DNA of 64,000 nt from positions 25,326 to 89,325 of the forward strand of contig CAYVRT010000015.1 in assembly GCA_964453115.1 (NCBI GenBank). The letters are read 5' to 3'. This document shows, one piece after another, positions 17,275-26,726 of the stretch. Numbering within the stretch: the first letter of the stretch is position 1; each line of letters begins with the position of its first letter. The notes beneath the pieces were generated by a model. That model had not been told where the DNA came from. It was given only the letters and a program-made list of their open reading frames with translations, and did not search any database. Source of the stretch: JAIWNK01 sp964453115. GTDB lineage: Bacteria; Chloroflexota; Anaerolineae; Anaerolineales; Anaerolineaceae. The translations under genes and the position numbers were made by a program.

Positions 17275-18617
17275 CCAGTCCGCTCTTTCAACAACTCCGC
17301 ACGCCGTTCGGCCATCATCTGCCGCACGCGCGCCGCATCGCGCGGATAGGTGAAGTAAAACATCGTAAACAACAAACCGCAAATCAGCCACGGAAATGGA
17401 ATCGTCCACAACAGAGCGGTCGTCAGGCCCACACGATCGGCCAATGAACCCGCAATTAACCCCGAAAACGCCGAAAGACCGCCCTCCACCAGGCTAACCA
17501 CCGAATAAGCGCTTGACCGAATCTCTGGCGGCACCACAGCTTGCATCATCGGCTCTTTCGAGCCGCGTCCAGGCCAACCAATCAACAATGCCGTCATAAA
17601 TGCCCATCCAAACAACTGCATAAAGCTCCAATCCGTTGCCCGCGTCAACAAAATGTACATCAATGGAACACCAGCAAAGACTGAAAACTGCCCAATTGCT
17701 GTACGCCCATACCGTGGCGAGACTCGTTCTGCCGCATCCCCAATCACCCCGCCCAAATAGTTACTAATCGCCGCACCCACCACAATGGCCGCAAAAATGA
17801 GCGGAGCGCTACCTGTCAAGTTCGCAAAATCAATCCCATTCGAATACCCTAGCGTTTTCACCATCCAATTGATGAAATAAATCCCCATCACCACCCAGGG
17901 CATCGTCCCGCTCACACCCTGCAAAATTGCTGCCCAAATGGTTGGAATGCGCAATGTTGCAAACATATCCTGCCAGCGGACGCGATAACGACTTTCATTC
18001 TCGTGCGTCACCAACCCCGCCAGTTCTGGCTCTGCTGCGCCGCGCGGTGGTTCCTCAACAAACAACCACATCACAAAACCCGAAAGCATGCTAGCTACGC
18101 CCAAACCAATAAACCCCCAGCGCCATTGTTCTGGGTTTGCCACAAAGCCCAATGCCAATACCCCCAGCACGGTACCAAGCAGCCCCACCATTCCAATCAT
18201 CCCCAATGCCCGCCCACGCTTATCCTGCGAATAATGGTCGCCAAGCAACGAAAATGTTGCCGGCATCAAACAACCCAGTCCCAGGCCCGAAATTGCCCGA
18301 ATCCACATCATGCTCGAAAAATCAGAAACCAACCCAACCAAAATCGTCCAAATTCCCCATACTCCCGTACCAAAAATTAACACCTTTCGGCGCGAGAAGC
18401 GATCCGCCGCATATCCCCAAAAGGGTGCGCTAATTGTCTGGGCAATTGTCCGTAATGTTTCCATCAGCCCAATCTGTCCAAAGCTAATTCCCCACACACT
18501 TTGAATAATTGGCGACAAAACACCCATAGATTGCCCCTCACCTTGATCAATCAAATACCCCAGGCCCAGTGCAAATGATGTTCGGCCAGAACGCTTGGGT
18601 CTTTCCATATCAGCCAT
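17271..18617 (-). CDS. Major facilitator superfamily permease
   Basis: 448 residues. The ATG at 18617 is preferred because GAGGTG lies about eight bases before it; the longer reading adds four residues. About 12 membrane helices are visible, and between helices 2 and 3 lies GYAADRFSRRKVLIFG, the MFS motif (G-x3-D-R-x-G-R-R/K type). The second half has GVIGDAAERVSPRYGR. Substrate unknown. It stands alone, convergent with the peptidase gene and upstream of nothing obvious. Confidence 0.88.
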   Translation of the reverse strand: MADMERPKRSGRTSFALGLGYLIDQGEGQSMGVLSPIIQSVWGISFGQIGLMETLRTIAQTISAPFWGYAADRFSRRKVLIFGTGVWGIWTILVGLVSDFSSMMWIRAISGLGLGCLMPATFSLLGDHYSQDKRGRALGMIGMVGLLGTVLGVLALGFVANPEQWRWGFIGLGVASMLSGFVMWLFVEEPPRGAAEPELAGLVTHENESRYRVRWQDMFATLRIPTIWAAILQGVSGTMPWVVMGIYFINWMVKTLGYSNGIDFANLTGSAPLIFAAIVVGAAISNYLGGVIGDAAERVSPRYGRTAIGQFSVFAGVPLMYILLTRATDWSFMQLFGWAFMTALLIGWPGRGSKEPMMQAVVPPEIRSSAYSVVSLVEGGLSAFSGLIAGSLADRVGLTTALLWTIPFPWLICGLLFTMFYFTYPRDAARVRQMMAERRAELLKERTG

Positions 18618-18690
18618 GCTACACCTCAATTGTTAAAGAATATTCTTTATTATACTGCCTGCATTGAAAACGATCTACGCATTTTGAATG

Positions 18691-18722
18691 CCAGAAGCCC
18701 ATCAAACACGATGGGCTTCTGG
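18691..18722 (-). terminator. Inverted repeat after gltX, probable terminator
   Basis: A perfect 13-bp stem (18691-18703 with 18710-18722, CCAGAAGCCCATC) with a 6-base loop lies 18 bases past the gltX stop. There is no long T run, so it may act as a weak terminator or an mRNA 3'-end stabiliser. Confidence 0.5.
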
Positions 18723-18740
18723 GCTCGAAAAACAACCTGA

Positions 18741-20234
18741 TTATGAAATGGCGCTCAACAACTCAATTGCCTTTTGAACGCGCTCCAACACCTTTGATAG
18801 GCCAACAATTTCCATGCTCTCAAACAATGGCGGGCTAACGCGCTGCCCCGTCACAGCCACACGCAGAATACCAAACACCTGCCCAGCCGACAGTCCAAGC
18901 TCATCCACCAACAACCGCATCGGCGGCTCGGCCACAGCCAGTGAAACATCCGGCAGGCCTGCCAACACAGCATAAATGCGCTTTGCAACTTCCATTGATT
19001 GTTGGGTTGTCAGACCTTTTGCCACCAATTCCTCTGCCTGCGGCGACACCGTTTCGCGGAAGAAAAAGCCTGCCAGTTCTGGTGCTTCATCCAGCGTCAC
19101 CATTCGTTCCTGAATCAGGGGAGCAATCTTCAATAGCGTTTCTAGGTCAGCCTCATACCCAGCCATTTCAAAATATGGCATCAACCGCAATGCAAGTTCG
19201 TCAACTGAAAAGGCCCGAATATGCAAACCATTAAAATGGTCTAGCTTTGTGAAATTAATTGCCGCCGGTGAAGGGTTCAAATGCTCCAGGCTAAACTTCT
19301 CAATCAGGTCCGGCAGCGTAAAGAACTCTGTATGGTCATCATAGCTCCATCCCATCAGCGAAACCCAATTGACAACAGCCTCTGGCGTATAGCCCAGCCC
19401 GCGCAAATCGCGCACAAAAATTGAATAGCCATCTTTAATCAAATCCGCTGCCTCGCGCTTGCTCATCTTGCCCTTGCCGCTCGGCTTAAGAAACACCGAC
19501 AAATGCACCCACTCCGGCTCTGGCCAGCCAAAAGCACGCACAATCAACGCGTGCAGGGGGAAAGTCGGCAACCATTCCGAACCACGAATAACATGCGTGA
19601 TCTTCATCAAGTAGTCATCCACCATAGCCGCCAGATGATACAAAGCCAATCCATCCGATTTGACAATAATATAATCATCGAGCGTCCGATTCTCAACGCG
19701 AATTTCGCCTCGCAACACATCCTGCACAACCGTTGTGCCAGTTTGAGGCGTTCGGAAGCGAATCACATGCGGTTCACCCGCCTCCACCCGCCGCCGCGCC
19801 TCATCCAACGGCAAATCACGACAGGTGCCATCATAATGCGGCGGCTCTTTGCGCTTCTGTTGCTCTTGCCGCACCCGCTCCAATCGCTCAGTCGAGCAAA
19901 AGCAATAATATGCATCTCCTTGCTCGATCAATTGTTCAGCATACGCACGATAAATTTCCTTGCGCTCGGATTGACGATACGGCCCATAGGGCCCGCCCAC
20001 ATCCGGGCCCTCATCCCATTCCAACCCCAGCCAGCGCATGCCCTCCATCAACTCCTCTTCCGTCCCCGGAACAAAGCGCTTGCGATCGGTATCCTCAATG
20101 CGCAAAATAAATTGCCCGCCCGTCTTTCGAGCCAGCAAATAGTCATACAGCGCAGTACGCGCACTGCCCAGATGCATATGTCCAGTGGGCGAAGGCGCAA
20201 AACGAACACGAACAGGTTTCATCTCGTTGGTCAT
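18741..20234 (-). CDS. gltX: Glutamyl-tRNA synthetase
   Basis: 497 residues with GGGAG before the ATG. The class I signature HIGH appears as HMHLG in APSPTGHMHLGSARTAL, and KMSKS as KMSKREAA. Length and layout match bacterial GltX, which charges tRNA-Glu in the cytosol. It is the last gene of the cell-shape and division block, 15 bases after rodA. Whether it is discriminating (Glu only) or also charges tRNA-Gln cannot be read here. Confidence 0.96.
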   Translation of the reverse strand: MTNEMKPVRVRFAPSPTGHMHLGSARTALYDYLLARKTGGQFILRIEDTDRKRFVPGTEEELMEGMRWLGLEWDEGPDVGGPYGPYRQSERKEIYRAYAEQLIEQGDAYYCFCSTERLERVRQEQQKRKEPPHYDGTCRDLPLDEARRRVEAGEPHVIRFRTPQTGTTVVQDVLRGEIRVENRTLDDYIIVKSDGLALYHLAAMVDDYLMKITHVIRGSEWLPTFPLHALIVRAFGWPEPEWVHLSVFLKPSGKGKMSKREAADLIKDGYSIFVRDLRGLGYTPEAVVNWVSLMGWSYDDHTEFFTLPDLIEKFSLEHLNPSPAAINFTKLDHFNGLHIRAFSVDELALRLMPYFEMAGYEADLETLLKIAPLIQERMVTLDEAPELAGFFFRETVSPQAEELVAKGLTTQQSMEVAKRIYAVLAGLPDVSLAVAEPPMRLLVDELGLSAGQVFGILRVAVTGQRVSPPLFESMEIVGLSKVLERVQKAIELLSAIS

Positions 20235-20249
20235 AAGGCTCCCAAAAAA

Positions 20250-21341
20250 TCAAGAAGTTTCACTGTGAGCAGCGACACTCTCCACCAATCCAATTCCAAG
20301 AATTAGCGAGAGCAACGAACTGCCCCCATAGCTCACAAACGGTAAAGTCAGGCCAGTCACCGGCAGAACCTTGAGGTTCACGCCAACATTGACCATCGTC
20401 TGGAAAAACAACAATGTAGCCACCCCATAGCACACCAATGCGCCAAACATATCCGGCGCACGGCGTGCAACCCGCAAGCAGCGCAGAATCACAAACACAA
20501 TCAACCCCACTACCAGCACTGCCCCCACAAAACCAAATTCCTCCGCCATGGCAGAGAAAATAAAGTCTGTATGCCGCACCTTTAAATAGCGAAGTTGAAC
20601 CTGCGTGCCATGTCCATAACCCATTCCAAACCAGCCGCCCGAACCAATCGAAATCAGCGCCTGATTCACATTAAATGCATTGCCATGCCGAGCATCTGGA
20701 TCCTGGAAGAAAAAGTCCACAATCCGTTTTAGCTGATAATTTTCCAAAAAAGGCAGTGCGGCCAACCCGCCAACCCCCACTGCACCCGCCATCCAGGGCA
20801 AAAATTTGAGCGGCAACCCGCTCACCCACAACATCGAAAACCACAAAACCATCATCACGATGGAGGTGCTCAGATTGGGCTGGAGGAAAATCCAAATCAT
20901 AATCCCGGCCATCATAGCAAAACTCTTCGCCATCCAAATCAGGTCTTTGGGGCGGTCTTTGTGATTGGCAAAAAAGTTTGCCAACACCAGAATCAAAACA
21001 ATCTTGGCAATTTCGGATGGCTGAATCAAGATTACCCCCGTATCAAACCAGCGCGCCGAACCGTAGAGAGCCGTCCCCAATGCATAAATGCCTACCAACG
21101 CCCCCACAGCCACAACGTACATCGGACGCGCCAGCGCTGACCAGTAACGATAATCAATGATTGTGGTTATCAACAAAACAACCAGCCCGGCAGCAACAAA
21201 AATCGTCTGCCGATTCGGCGAGCCAGCAATTTCTGCATTTCCAGCCACTGCCGAACGAATCATCACAATCCCAAACACGCATAGCAGCACCACTGCGCCA
21301 AACAACCAATAATCAAAGCGCTGCCAGATTCGTCGGTCCAT
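20250..21341 (-). CDS. rodA: Rod-shape SEDS glycosyltransferase RodA
   Basis: 363 residues, ATG at 21341; an AAGGAG lies about 12 bases upstream. A ten-helix SEDS protein. Matches: FQDPDARHGNAFNVNQALISIGSGGWFGMGYG (RodA/FtsW loop), SAMAEEFGF with the conserved Glu, and LPFVSYGGSSLL near the end. RodA polymerises glycan strands with PBP2 during elongation. The nearby mrdA and mreBCD favour RodA over FtsW. Confidence 0.92.
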   Translation of the reverse strand: MDRRIWQRFDYWLFGAVVLLCVFGIVMIRSAVAGNAEIAGSPNRQTIFVAAGLVVLLITTIIDYRYWSALARPMYVVAVGALVGIYALGTALYGSARWFDTGVILIQPSEIAKIVLILVLANFFANHKDRPKDLIWMAKSFAMMAGIMIWIFLQPNLSTSIVMMVLWFSMLWVSGLPLKFLPWMAGAVGVGGLAALPFLENYQLKRIVDFFFQDPDARHGNAFNVNQALISIGSGGWFGMGYGHGTQVQLRYLKVRHTDFIFSAMAEEFGFVGAVLVVGLIVFVILRCLRVARRAPDMFGALVCYGVATLLFFQTMVNVGVNLKVLPVTGLTLPFVSYGGSSLLSLILGIGLVESVAAHSETS

Positions 21342-21377
21342 TAAAACAAATTCTCCTTTTTCATCAAACCGCAAACA

Positions 21378-21650
21378 TCACGCTGGTGAACGCTTGCGCC
21401 GGGTATTGCGGATGGGAATATCCGCCACCAAACGATTTTCGCGCCCCTCCTGCGAAATCGAAATCTGCACTGCTGCTGGGTCAATTTCCACATAGCGCGA
21501 AATAACCTCCAGCAGTTCATTTTTGAGCGCCTCCACCTGCTCCGTAGTCAAGTTGGTGCGATCATTAATCAACACCAGCTTCAGCCGATCTTTGGCAGAA
21601 TCGGCGCTGTGTTTTTGCTTTCCCAACAACCGTTCCAGCCAGTCTGCCAT
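21378..21650 (-). CDS. minE: Cell division topological specificity factor MinE
   Basis: 90 residues. It has the MinE pattern: an N-terminal amphipathic start (MADWLERLLG), then SADSAKDRLKLVLINDRTNL, which includes the MinD-contacting segment, and ELLEVISRYVEIDP followed by the beta strand VQISISQEG. It stimulates MinD ATPase and drives pole-to-pole or similar patterning. It starts one base before the minD stop region, so translation is likely coupled. Confidence 0.94.
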   Translation of the reverse strand: MADWLERLLGKQKHSADSAKDRLKLVLINDRTNLTTEQVEALKNELLEVISRYVEIDPAAVQISISQEGRENRLVADIPIRNTRRKRSPA

Positions 21651-21651
21651 C

Positions 21652-22455
21652 TCAATTCCCTCCCGAGCGCACCCAACGGCTCAAACGATGGAAAAAGCCA
21701 TCCCTTTCCTCCAAATCGAGGAAAGGAACCTGTTCGCCCTTTAACCGGCGGGCAATGTTTTGAAAAGCCAACCCAGCCCTGGCCTTCGGGTCAAATGCCA
21801 CCGGCTGTCCGCGATTGGTGCTCACAATCACATTCTCATCTTCTGGCACAACCCCAATTAGTTCAACCGCCAGCAGTTCTAACACATCTTCAGCATTCAA
21901 CATATCACCCCGCTTGACCATCGCCGGATTCAAGCGGTTCAAAATCAAGCGTGCCGGGCCTTTTTCTTCTGCTTCGACCAGTCCAATCACACGATCTGCA
22001 TCGCGCACAGCCGAAACCTCAGGATTTGTCACCACCAAAACCATGTCCGCCGGTGCCAAGGCGTTCCGAAAACCGCGCTCAATTCCAGCCGGTGAATCAA
22101 TCAAAATCCAATCCACTTCCCCACGCAATTCATCACATAGGCGCACCATATCGCTCGGTGAAACAGCGCTTTTATCGCGCGTTTGTGCCGCAGGGATCAA
22201 AAACAAATCTGGCAATCGCTTATCGCGGATCATTGCCTGCCGCAACCGACAGCGGCCCTCCACCACATCTACCAAGTCATATACAATTCGGTTTTCCAAC
22301 CCCAAAACAACATCCAGATTTCGCAAACCAATATCGCCATCAATACAGACAACTTTCTGACCACCCAATGCCAAAGCCACAGCCAGGTTGGCTGTCGTCG
22401 TTGTCTTTCCCACGCCACCTTTGCCCGAAGAAACCGTCACAACCGTTGCTGCCAT
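21652..22455 (-). CDS. minD: Septum site-determining ATPase MinD
   Basis: 267 residues. Deviant Walker A SSGKGGVGKTTTTAN near residue 9, GDIGLRNLDVVLGLENRIVYD (typical MinD), ILIDSPAGIERGF, and a C-terminal amphipathic tail that would bind the membrane. MinD recruits MinC and is regulated by MinE. It lies seven bases after minC and two bases before minE. Confidence 0.96.
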   Translation of the reverse strand: MAATVVTVSSGKGGVGKTTTTANLAVALALGGQKVVCIDGDIGLRNLDVVLGLENRIVYDLVDVVEGRCRLRQAMIRDKRLPDLFLIPAAQTRDKSAVSPSDMVRLCDELRGEVDWILIDSPAGIERGFRNALAPADMVLVVTNPEVSAVRDADRVIGLVEAEEKGPARLILNRLNPAMVKRGDMLNAEDVLELLAVELIGVVPEDENVIVSTNRGQPVAFDPKARAGLAFQNIARRLKGEQVPFLDLEERDGFFHRLSRWVRSGGN

Positions 22456-22462
22456 TTTCTCC

Positions 22463-23149
22463 CTATTTCTCCTTAAAATTCCATGCTTCTAAAATCACGC
22501 GCCCATTTTGCAAACGTACAATTTCTGGCTGCAATTTACCCTTGCGTGTTGGCAAGTTTACCACCATATCCGCAATTCGCAACTGTGTTGGCATCAGTTC
22601 CAATGCACAAACCGTTGCCTGCTCATTTCCATCTGCCCCGGCAATTAACGTTCCGCGCGCTCGTCCCCAAACCACAACACAGCCACCCGCACTCACCTCG
22701 CCACCCGGGTTCACATCCCCCACCACCACCACATGGCCCTTAGACACGACCCGAAAACCAGACCGAATGGTGCGCTGCACCAGAACCGCATTTTCCCCCT
22801 CCAAGGCATTAGTATCCACCGCCCGCACCACGCGCTCAGGACGCGGCGTATTCAATCGCGTTGCCAGACCGAGGGTTTGCGCCGTTTGCTCTGTCACCGG
22901 CGAGCTACTCAACACAGCCCAAAGAATCACTCCCTGATCAAAAAGCACATCGCGCAAATGCCCCATTTCAGCCGCGCGCAAAATTCGGTTTCCCACCTCG
23001 AGCGTTAATCGAGCGCCCTTAAAAAAGCCAGCCTTTTCTGCAATGTAACGCAACAGAGCCGCCTGCACTGTCGGCCATTCCCCCTCGCCAACAGTCACCA
23101 GCAGACCATCCCGCACGCCTTTCATCTGAATTAATGGCTCATTTACCAT
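22463..23149 (-). CDS. minC: Septum site-determining protein MinC
   Basis: 228 residues from the ATG at 23149; a GTG three bases upstream is also possible. The C-terminal half has the right-handed beta-helix pattern of MinC: RSGFRVVSKGHVVVVGDVNPGGEVSAGG, VVWGRARGTLIAGADG, and C-terminal RIADMVV. The N-terminal domain is the divergent FtsZ-antagonist domain. MinC blocks FtsZ ring assembly away from midcell, together with MinD. Confidence 0.93.
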   Translation of the reverse strand: MVNEPLIQMKGVRDGLLVTVGEGEWPTVQAALLRYIAEKAGFFKGARLTLEVGNRILRAAEMGHLRDVLFDQGVILWAVLSSSPVTEQTAQTLGLATRLNTPRPERVVRAVDTNALEGENAVLVQRTIRSGFRVVSKGHVVVVGDVNPGGEVSAGGCVVVWGRARGTLIAGADGNEQATVCALELMPTQLRIADMVVNLPTRKGKLQPEIVRLQNGRVILEAWNFKEK

Positions 23150-23158
23150 CACATCATC

Positions 23159-25333
23159 CTATGGTTGCGCAGCACCCGCCGCTGCATCAAACTCCTTGAA
23201 CGCAAAATAGGCCTCCATTACCTTGCGAACCACCGGCGCAGCCAAGATCGCGCCTTCAGTCCCATTATACACGAAAGCGACCACAACAATCTCCGGATCG
23301 TTGTAAGGCGCATATCCAACATACCAGGCATGTGCCGGCCAACGACCCGGTTTGCACAAATCTTTCGATTGCGCCACATTGTCACAATACTCCGCGGTTC
23401 CCGTTTTACCAGCCGTTGGTATTTGCGCATCAATATTCGCAAACACCTTCTCTGCCGTACCACCGCTGACCACCAACCGCATTGCTTCTTGCGCTTTCTC
23501 AATCACCCAGGGTTCCACCACTTTCATCTCGCCCGTCGTTATGAAATTTTCATCATATACATGAATCACCGGGTCACTTGTAATATCACGCAATTGCACC
23601 GGCTGGAACGGACGAATTACATTGCCCTCTGAATCCAGCACTTCTTTCACCAATGTCGGCTTCATCAGTTTGCCATCATTCGCAATCGTCGCCACCGAAA
23701 CCAGAACTTGCAAAGGTGTTGAAAGCACATATCCCTGCCCAATTGCAGCAATATAGGTATCCCCCGTCGCCCAATTCTCTCCTTGTGACAAACGTTTCCA
23801 GTTCGGATCCGGAATCAGACCTGTCGCCTCGCCCGGCAACTCAATCCCCAATTCCTGACCATACCCCAATGCCCGAGCATATTCTCCCAACCGCCAAATC
23901 CCCAGCCCCTCCGGCACCTCATCCTGATAACCGCCCGTCACCTTATAGAAATACACATCGCACGACTGTGCCACACCGGTCAAGTAATCCACCATCCCAT
24001 GCCCACCTCCGGTACTTTTATACAAATAACATACGAATTCTTGAGCCAGCGGACGCGGATCGTTCGGCTGGAACTTTTGCTCAATCACAATCTTACCCGG
24101 GTCATCCACCTGATATTCGGGTGTCACAACTCCTTCATTCAAAATTCCCAGCGCCGCAGCCATCTTAAACACAGAACCCGGTGGATGCTCTGCTGAAATT
24201 GCATGATTAAACAATGGACGATTGGGGTCAAGCTGCAATTGCTGATAATAATCTCCTGGTATCAGGCGGGCCATCCGATTATTCTCAAAGGTTGGCTCCG
24301 AAACCAACGCCAGAATCTCCCCTGTTTTGGGGTTCATCGCAATCACCACACCATTTGTATAGCGTGTCTCATTCAGCCATTGATTCCAGCCGCGCATCTC
24401 CCCATTTAATGCTTCTTTCGCCGCAGCTTGCAGGCGCGTATCAATCGTCAAACGAACATTCTGGCCCGGAACAGGCAACAATGGCGGTTCCAAATCGCCC
24501 AATACCTGCCCAGAAGAATCAACCTCCACTACCCGCTCCCCATTCTGGCCGCGTAAAATCTCATCCAGCGTTGCTTCCACCCCCGCATACCCCACCTTAT
24601 CACGATTCGGGATAAACCCCAACTCGCGATACTCCTGCTCCAACGAGGCCGGAATCGGCCCTAAAAAACCAACTACCTCCGCTGTCGTATATCCAGTAGG
24701 ATATTCACGAATTGGACGAACTTCAATCCCCACACCGGGCAAATCCACCGAGCGTTCGCGAATCAACATCGCCAGACTCGAATCAATATTACAGGCAATT
24801 TGCACAGGAGAATAAGGCGCATTCGTATCACCGATTAAAACAATCTCTGTAATCCCCAAATCATTCGCACACGGCTTAAATACCTTTGCCACCTCATCTC
24901 GAAGTAACCCATCCTCATCATAAGCATTGGGATTGGTCACGGGAATTTGCAGCAATTGCGAAAGTTGCCGATATACCTCACTCACCGCCCCAATCTCCGG
25001 AGACATTGCCACACCAAACAGTTCGCGATAGCTCTCAATCACCATCGTTGGATTTCCTGGCAAATCCGCCGGAACAATCACCACGTTGTAAGAAGGTGCA
25101 TTACGCGCCAACACAGTTCCATTGCGGTCGTAGATAATCCCACGCTGCGTTTGTAGGTTAATTTCAGAAGTGCGATTATCTTCCGCTTGCTGCCGATAAA
25201 GATCCCCATCCACAATCTGCAAATTGAACAATCGCAACGTATAAAATCCAAACACCAATGCCATTGCAGCATAGAAAATCAGCAACCGCCAACGGTTTAA
25301 GGGCGGCGTTTCGGTAATACGCGGCTCATTCAT
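23159..25333 (-). CDS. mrdA: Penicillin-binding protein 2 (elongation transpeptidase)
   Basis: 724 residues from the ATG at 25333, chosen because it begins a short cytosolic tail before the single membrane helix; the longer frame overlaps mreD. Domains: PBP dimerisation domain (about 60-230) with RGIIYDRNGTVLARN, and transpeptidase domain (about 270-700). The active-site motif SVFK is in EHPPGSVFKMAAA near residue 386, and KTGTAE lies near 641. It cross-links new peptidoglycan with RodA. The start overlaps the mreD stop region by four bases. Confidence 0.94.
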   Translation of the reverse strand: MNEPRITETPPLNRWRLLIFYAAMALVFGFYTLRLFNLQIVDGDLYRQQAEDNRTSEINLQTQRGIIYDRNGTVLARNAPSYNVVIVPADLPGNPTMVIESYRELFGVAMSPEIGAVSEVYRQLSQLLQIPVTNPNAYDEDGLLRDEVAKVFKPCANDLGITEIVLIGDTNAPYSPVQIACNIDSSLAMLIRERSVDLPGVGIEVRPIREYPTGYTTAEVVGFLGPIPASLEQEYRELGFIPNRDKVGYAGVEATLDEILRGQNGERVVEVDSSGQVLGDLEPPLLPVPGQNVRLTIDTRLQAAAKEALNGEMRGWNQWLNETRYTNGVVIAMNPKTGEILALVSEPTFENNRMARLIPGDYYQQLQLDPNRPLFNHAISAEHPPGSVFKMAAALGILNEGVVTPEYQVDDPGKIVIEQKFQPNDPRPLAQEFVCYLYKSTGGGHGMVDYLTGVAQSCDVYFYKVTGGYQDEVPEGLGIWRLGEYARALGYGQELGIELPGEATGLIPDPNWKRLSQGENWATGDTYIAAIGQGYVLSTPLQVLVSVATIANDGKLMKPTLVKEVLDSEGNVIRPFQPVQLRDITSDPVIHVYDENFITTGEMKVVEPWVIEKAQEAMRLVVSGGTAEKVFANIDAQIPTAGKTGTAEYCDNVAQSKDLCKPGRWPAHAWYVGYAPYNDPEIVVVAFVYNGTEGAILAAPVVRKVMEAYFAFKEFDAAAGAAQP

Positions 25334-25827
25334 TCTTCCTCCGCAGCATACAACTGATTTGCCAGGCTGCGCACCAGCACATACACCGGCAAAACCAACA
25401 AAAGGTTCAAGATCGCGCTTGGTAAAGTTACCAGGCTCAAACCATCCAACAAACCCAGGTTTGCCCCCTGCAAACGCAGCCAAACCAAAACCGGCACATG
25501 CTCCATCAACGATCCCACAAAAACAACCAAAAACAAAACCAAAACAGGCATCTGCCACACCCGATGCCTCAAATATAACGCCGCACCTGTTATCACCAAA
25601 TAGGTAATACTCCACCAATACAACGGCGTAGCCGAAACAAAAGCCACCAGTCCCGCTGCACCCACAGCCCACAACCACACATGCCTGGTTCGTTCTTGCA
25701 AAGCCCAGGCCGACAGCACTACCAACATTAAATCTGCTGAGCCATAGAGCAATTGCACACGGCTAACCACCACTGTTTGCAACATCAGCGCTCCAAGCAA
25801 AATCGGCACCATCACCAGATTCTTCAT
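25330..25827 (-). CDS. mreD: Rod shape-determining protein MreD
   Basis: 165 residues from the ATG at 25827; the longer reading overlaps mreC. Five to six hydrophobic helices and no other domain, which fits MreD. Its place between mreC and mrdA makes the assignment firm despite low family sequence conservation. It belongs to the membrane part of the elongasome. Confidence 0.88.
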   Translation of the reverse strand: MKNLVMVPILLGALMLQTVVVSRVQLLYGSADLMLVVLSAWALQERTRHVWLWAVGAAGLVAFVSATPLYWWSITYLVITGAALYLRHRVWQMPVLVLFLVVFVGSLMEHVPVLVWLRLQGANLGLLDGLSLVTLPSAILNLLLVLPVYVLVRSLANQLYAAEEE

Positions 25828-25834
25828 CGTATCC

Positions 25835-26668
25835 CTAGGGCGCCAGAGGCGCCAGGTCAATTGGACGGAAGTTCGTAATCACCAATACCGCTGTTAAGGA
25901 CCGAAAATCCACTGCCGATTGCACCGTTGCCGTCTGAAACACATCGTTTTCATTCTTTCGCACACTAATAACCTGTCCAACCAATATATTTGGCGGGTAA
26001 TTGCCACCTAACCCAGAGGTTAGAATCAGTTCCCCGGGTTTCAATGGCACATCCTGCGGCACCATCTGCAAGTACAGCTCCCCGGTTACCGAACCAACCA
26101 GCTGCGCATCCACCTTCAAAGACTGGAGCTTGACATTCACCACCGATTTTGGATCCGTCAATAACTGAACCCGCCCACCCTGAGCCGTCACTGCGTCCAC
26201 CCGTCCCACCAATCCCTGATTGGTGACCACCGGCATTCCATGTTGTAGACCCTGATCAGACCCCTGGTCAATATACACATAATGCAAAAACGGGTTGGGG
26301 TCGCGTCCAATCATAGCTGCAGCCGCATATTCGCTTTGGGGTCGCGAGCGCGCAAAGTCAAGCAGCGCATATAACATTTGCGCCTCGCTTACCTGCTGCT
26401 GCAATTGAATAACCTGAGTTTGCAAATTTGCCACTTCAGCTCGCAATTGTGCATTCTCCGCCTGCAAAGCAACCACGTCCCCCGGCTTGGTTACCAAATC
26501 GCGCACTGCCGAAAAACGCGCCGAAAACCAACGCTGAGCATCTACCAATGGAGACTGTGCTGCGCTCAATGCCGGGCGCAAATACCCACCCAAGGCCAAT
26601 AGAACCAGCCCAACCACCAACAAGCCAAAAACGGCCATTTGCCAAAACTTTGAATTGGGGGCTCTCAT
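25835..26668 (-). CDS. mreC: Rod shape-determining protein MreC
   Basis: 277 residues. One N-terminal membrane helix, a coiled coil with heptads (ALQAENAQLRAEVANLQTQV, about residues 70-105), and a beta-rich outer domain with the MreC features YVYIDQGSDQGLQHGMPVV, GLVGRV and LILTSGLGGNYPPNILVG. It links PBP2 to MreB. It lies 58 bases after mreB. Confidence 0.94.
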   Translation of the reverse strand: MRAPNSKFWQMAVFGLLVVGLVLLALGGYLRPALSAAQSPLVDAQRWFSARFSAVRDLVTKPGDVVALQAENAQLRAEVANLQTQVIQLQQQVSEAQMLYALLDFARSRPQSEYAAAAMIGRDPNPFLHYVYIDQGSDQGLQHGMPVVTNQGLVGRVDAVTAQGGRVQLLTDPKSVVNVKLQSLKVDAQLVGSVTGELYLQMVPQDVPLKPGELILTSGLGGNYPPNILVGQVISVRKNENDVFQTATVQSAVDFRSLTAVLVITNFRPIDLAPLAP

Positions 26669-26726
26669 TTCAGCTCACAAACAATCCTCTTCTCCTTCAG
26701 CCAAAGGCATAAGGAGATTTTATGCG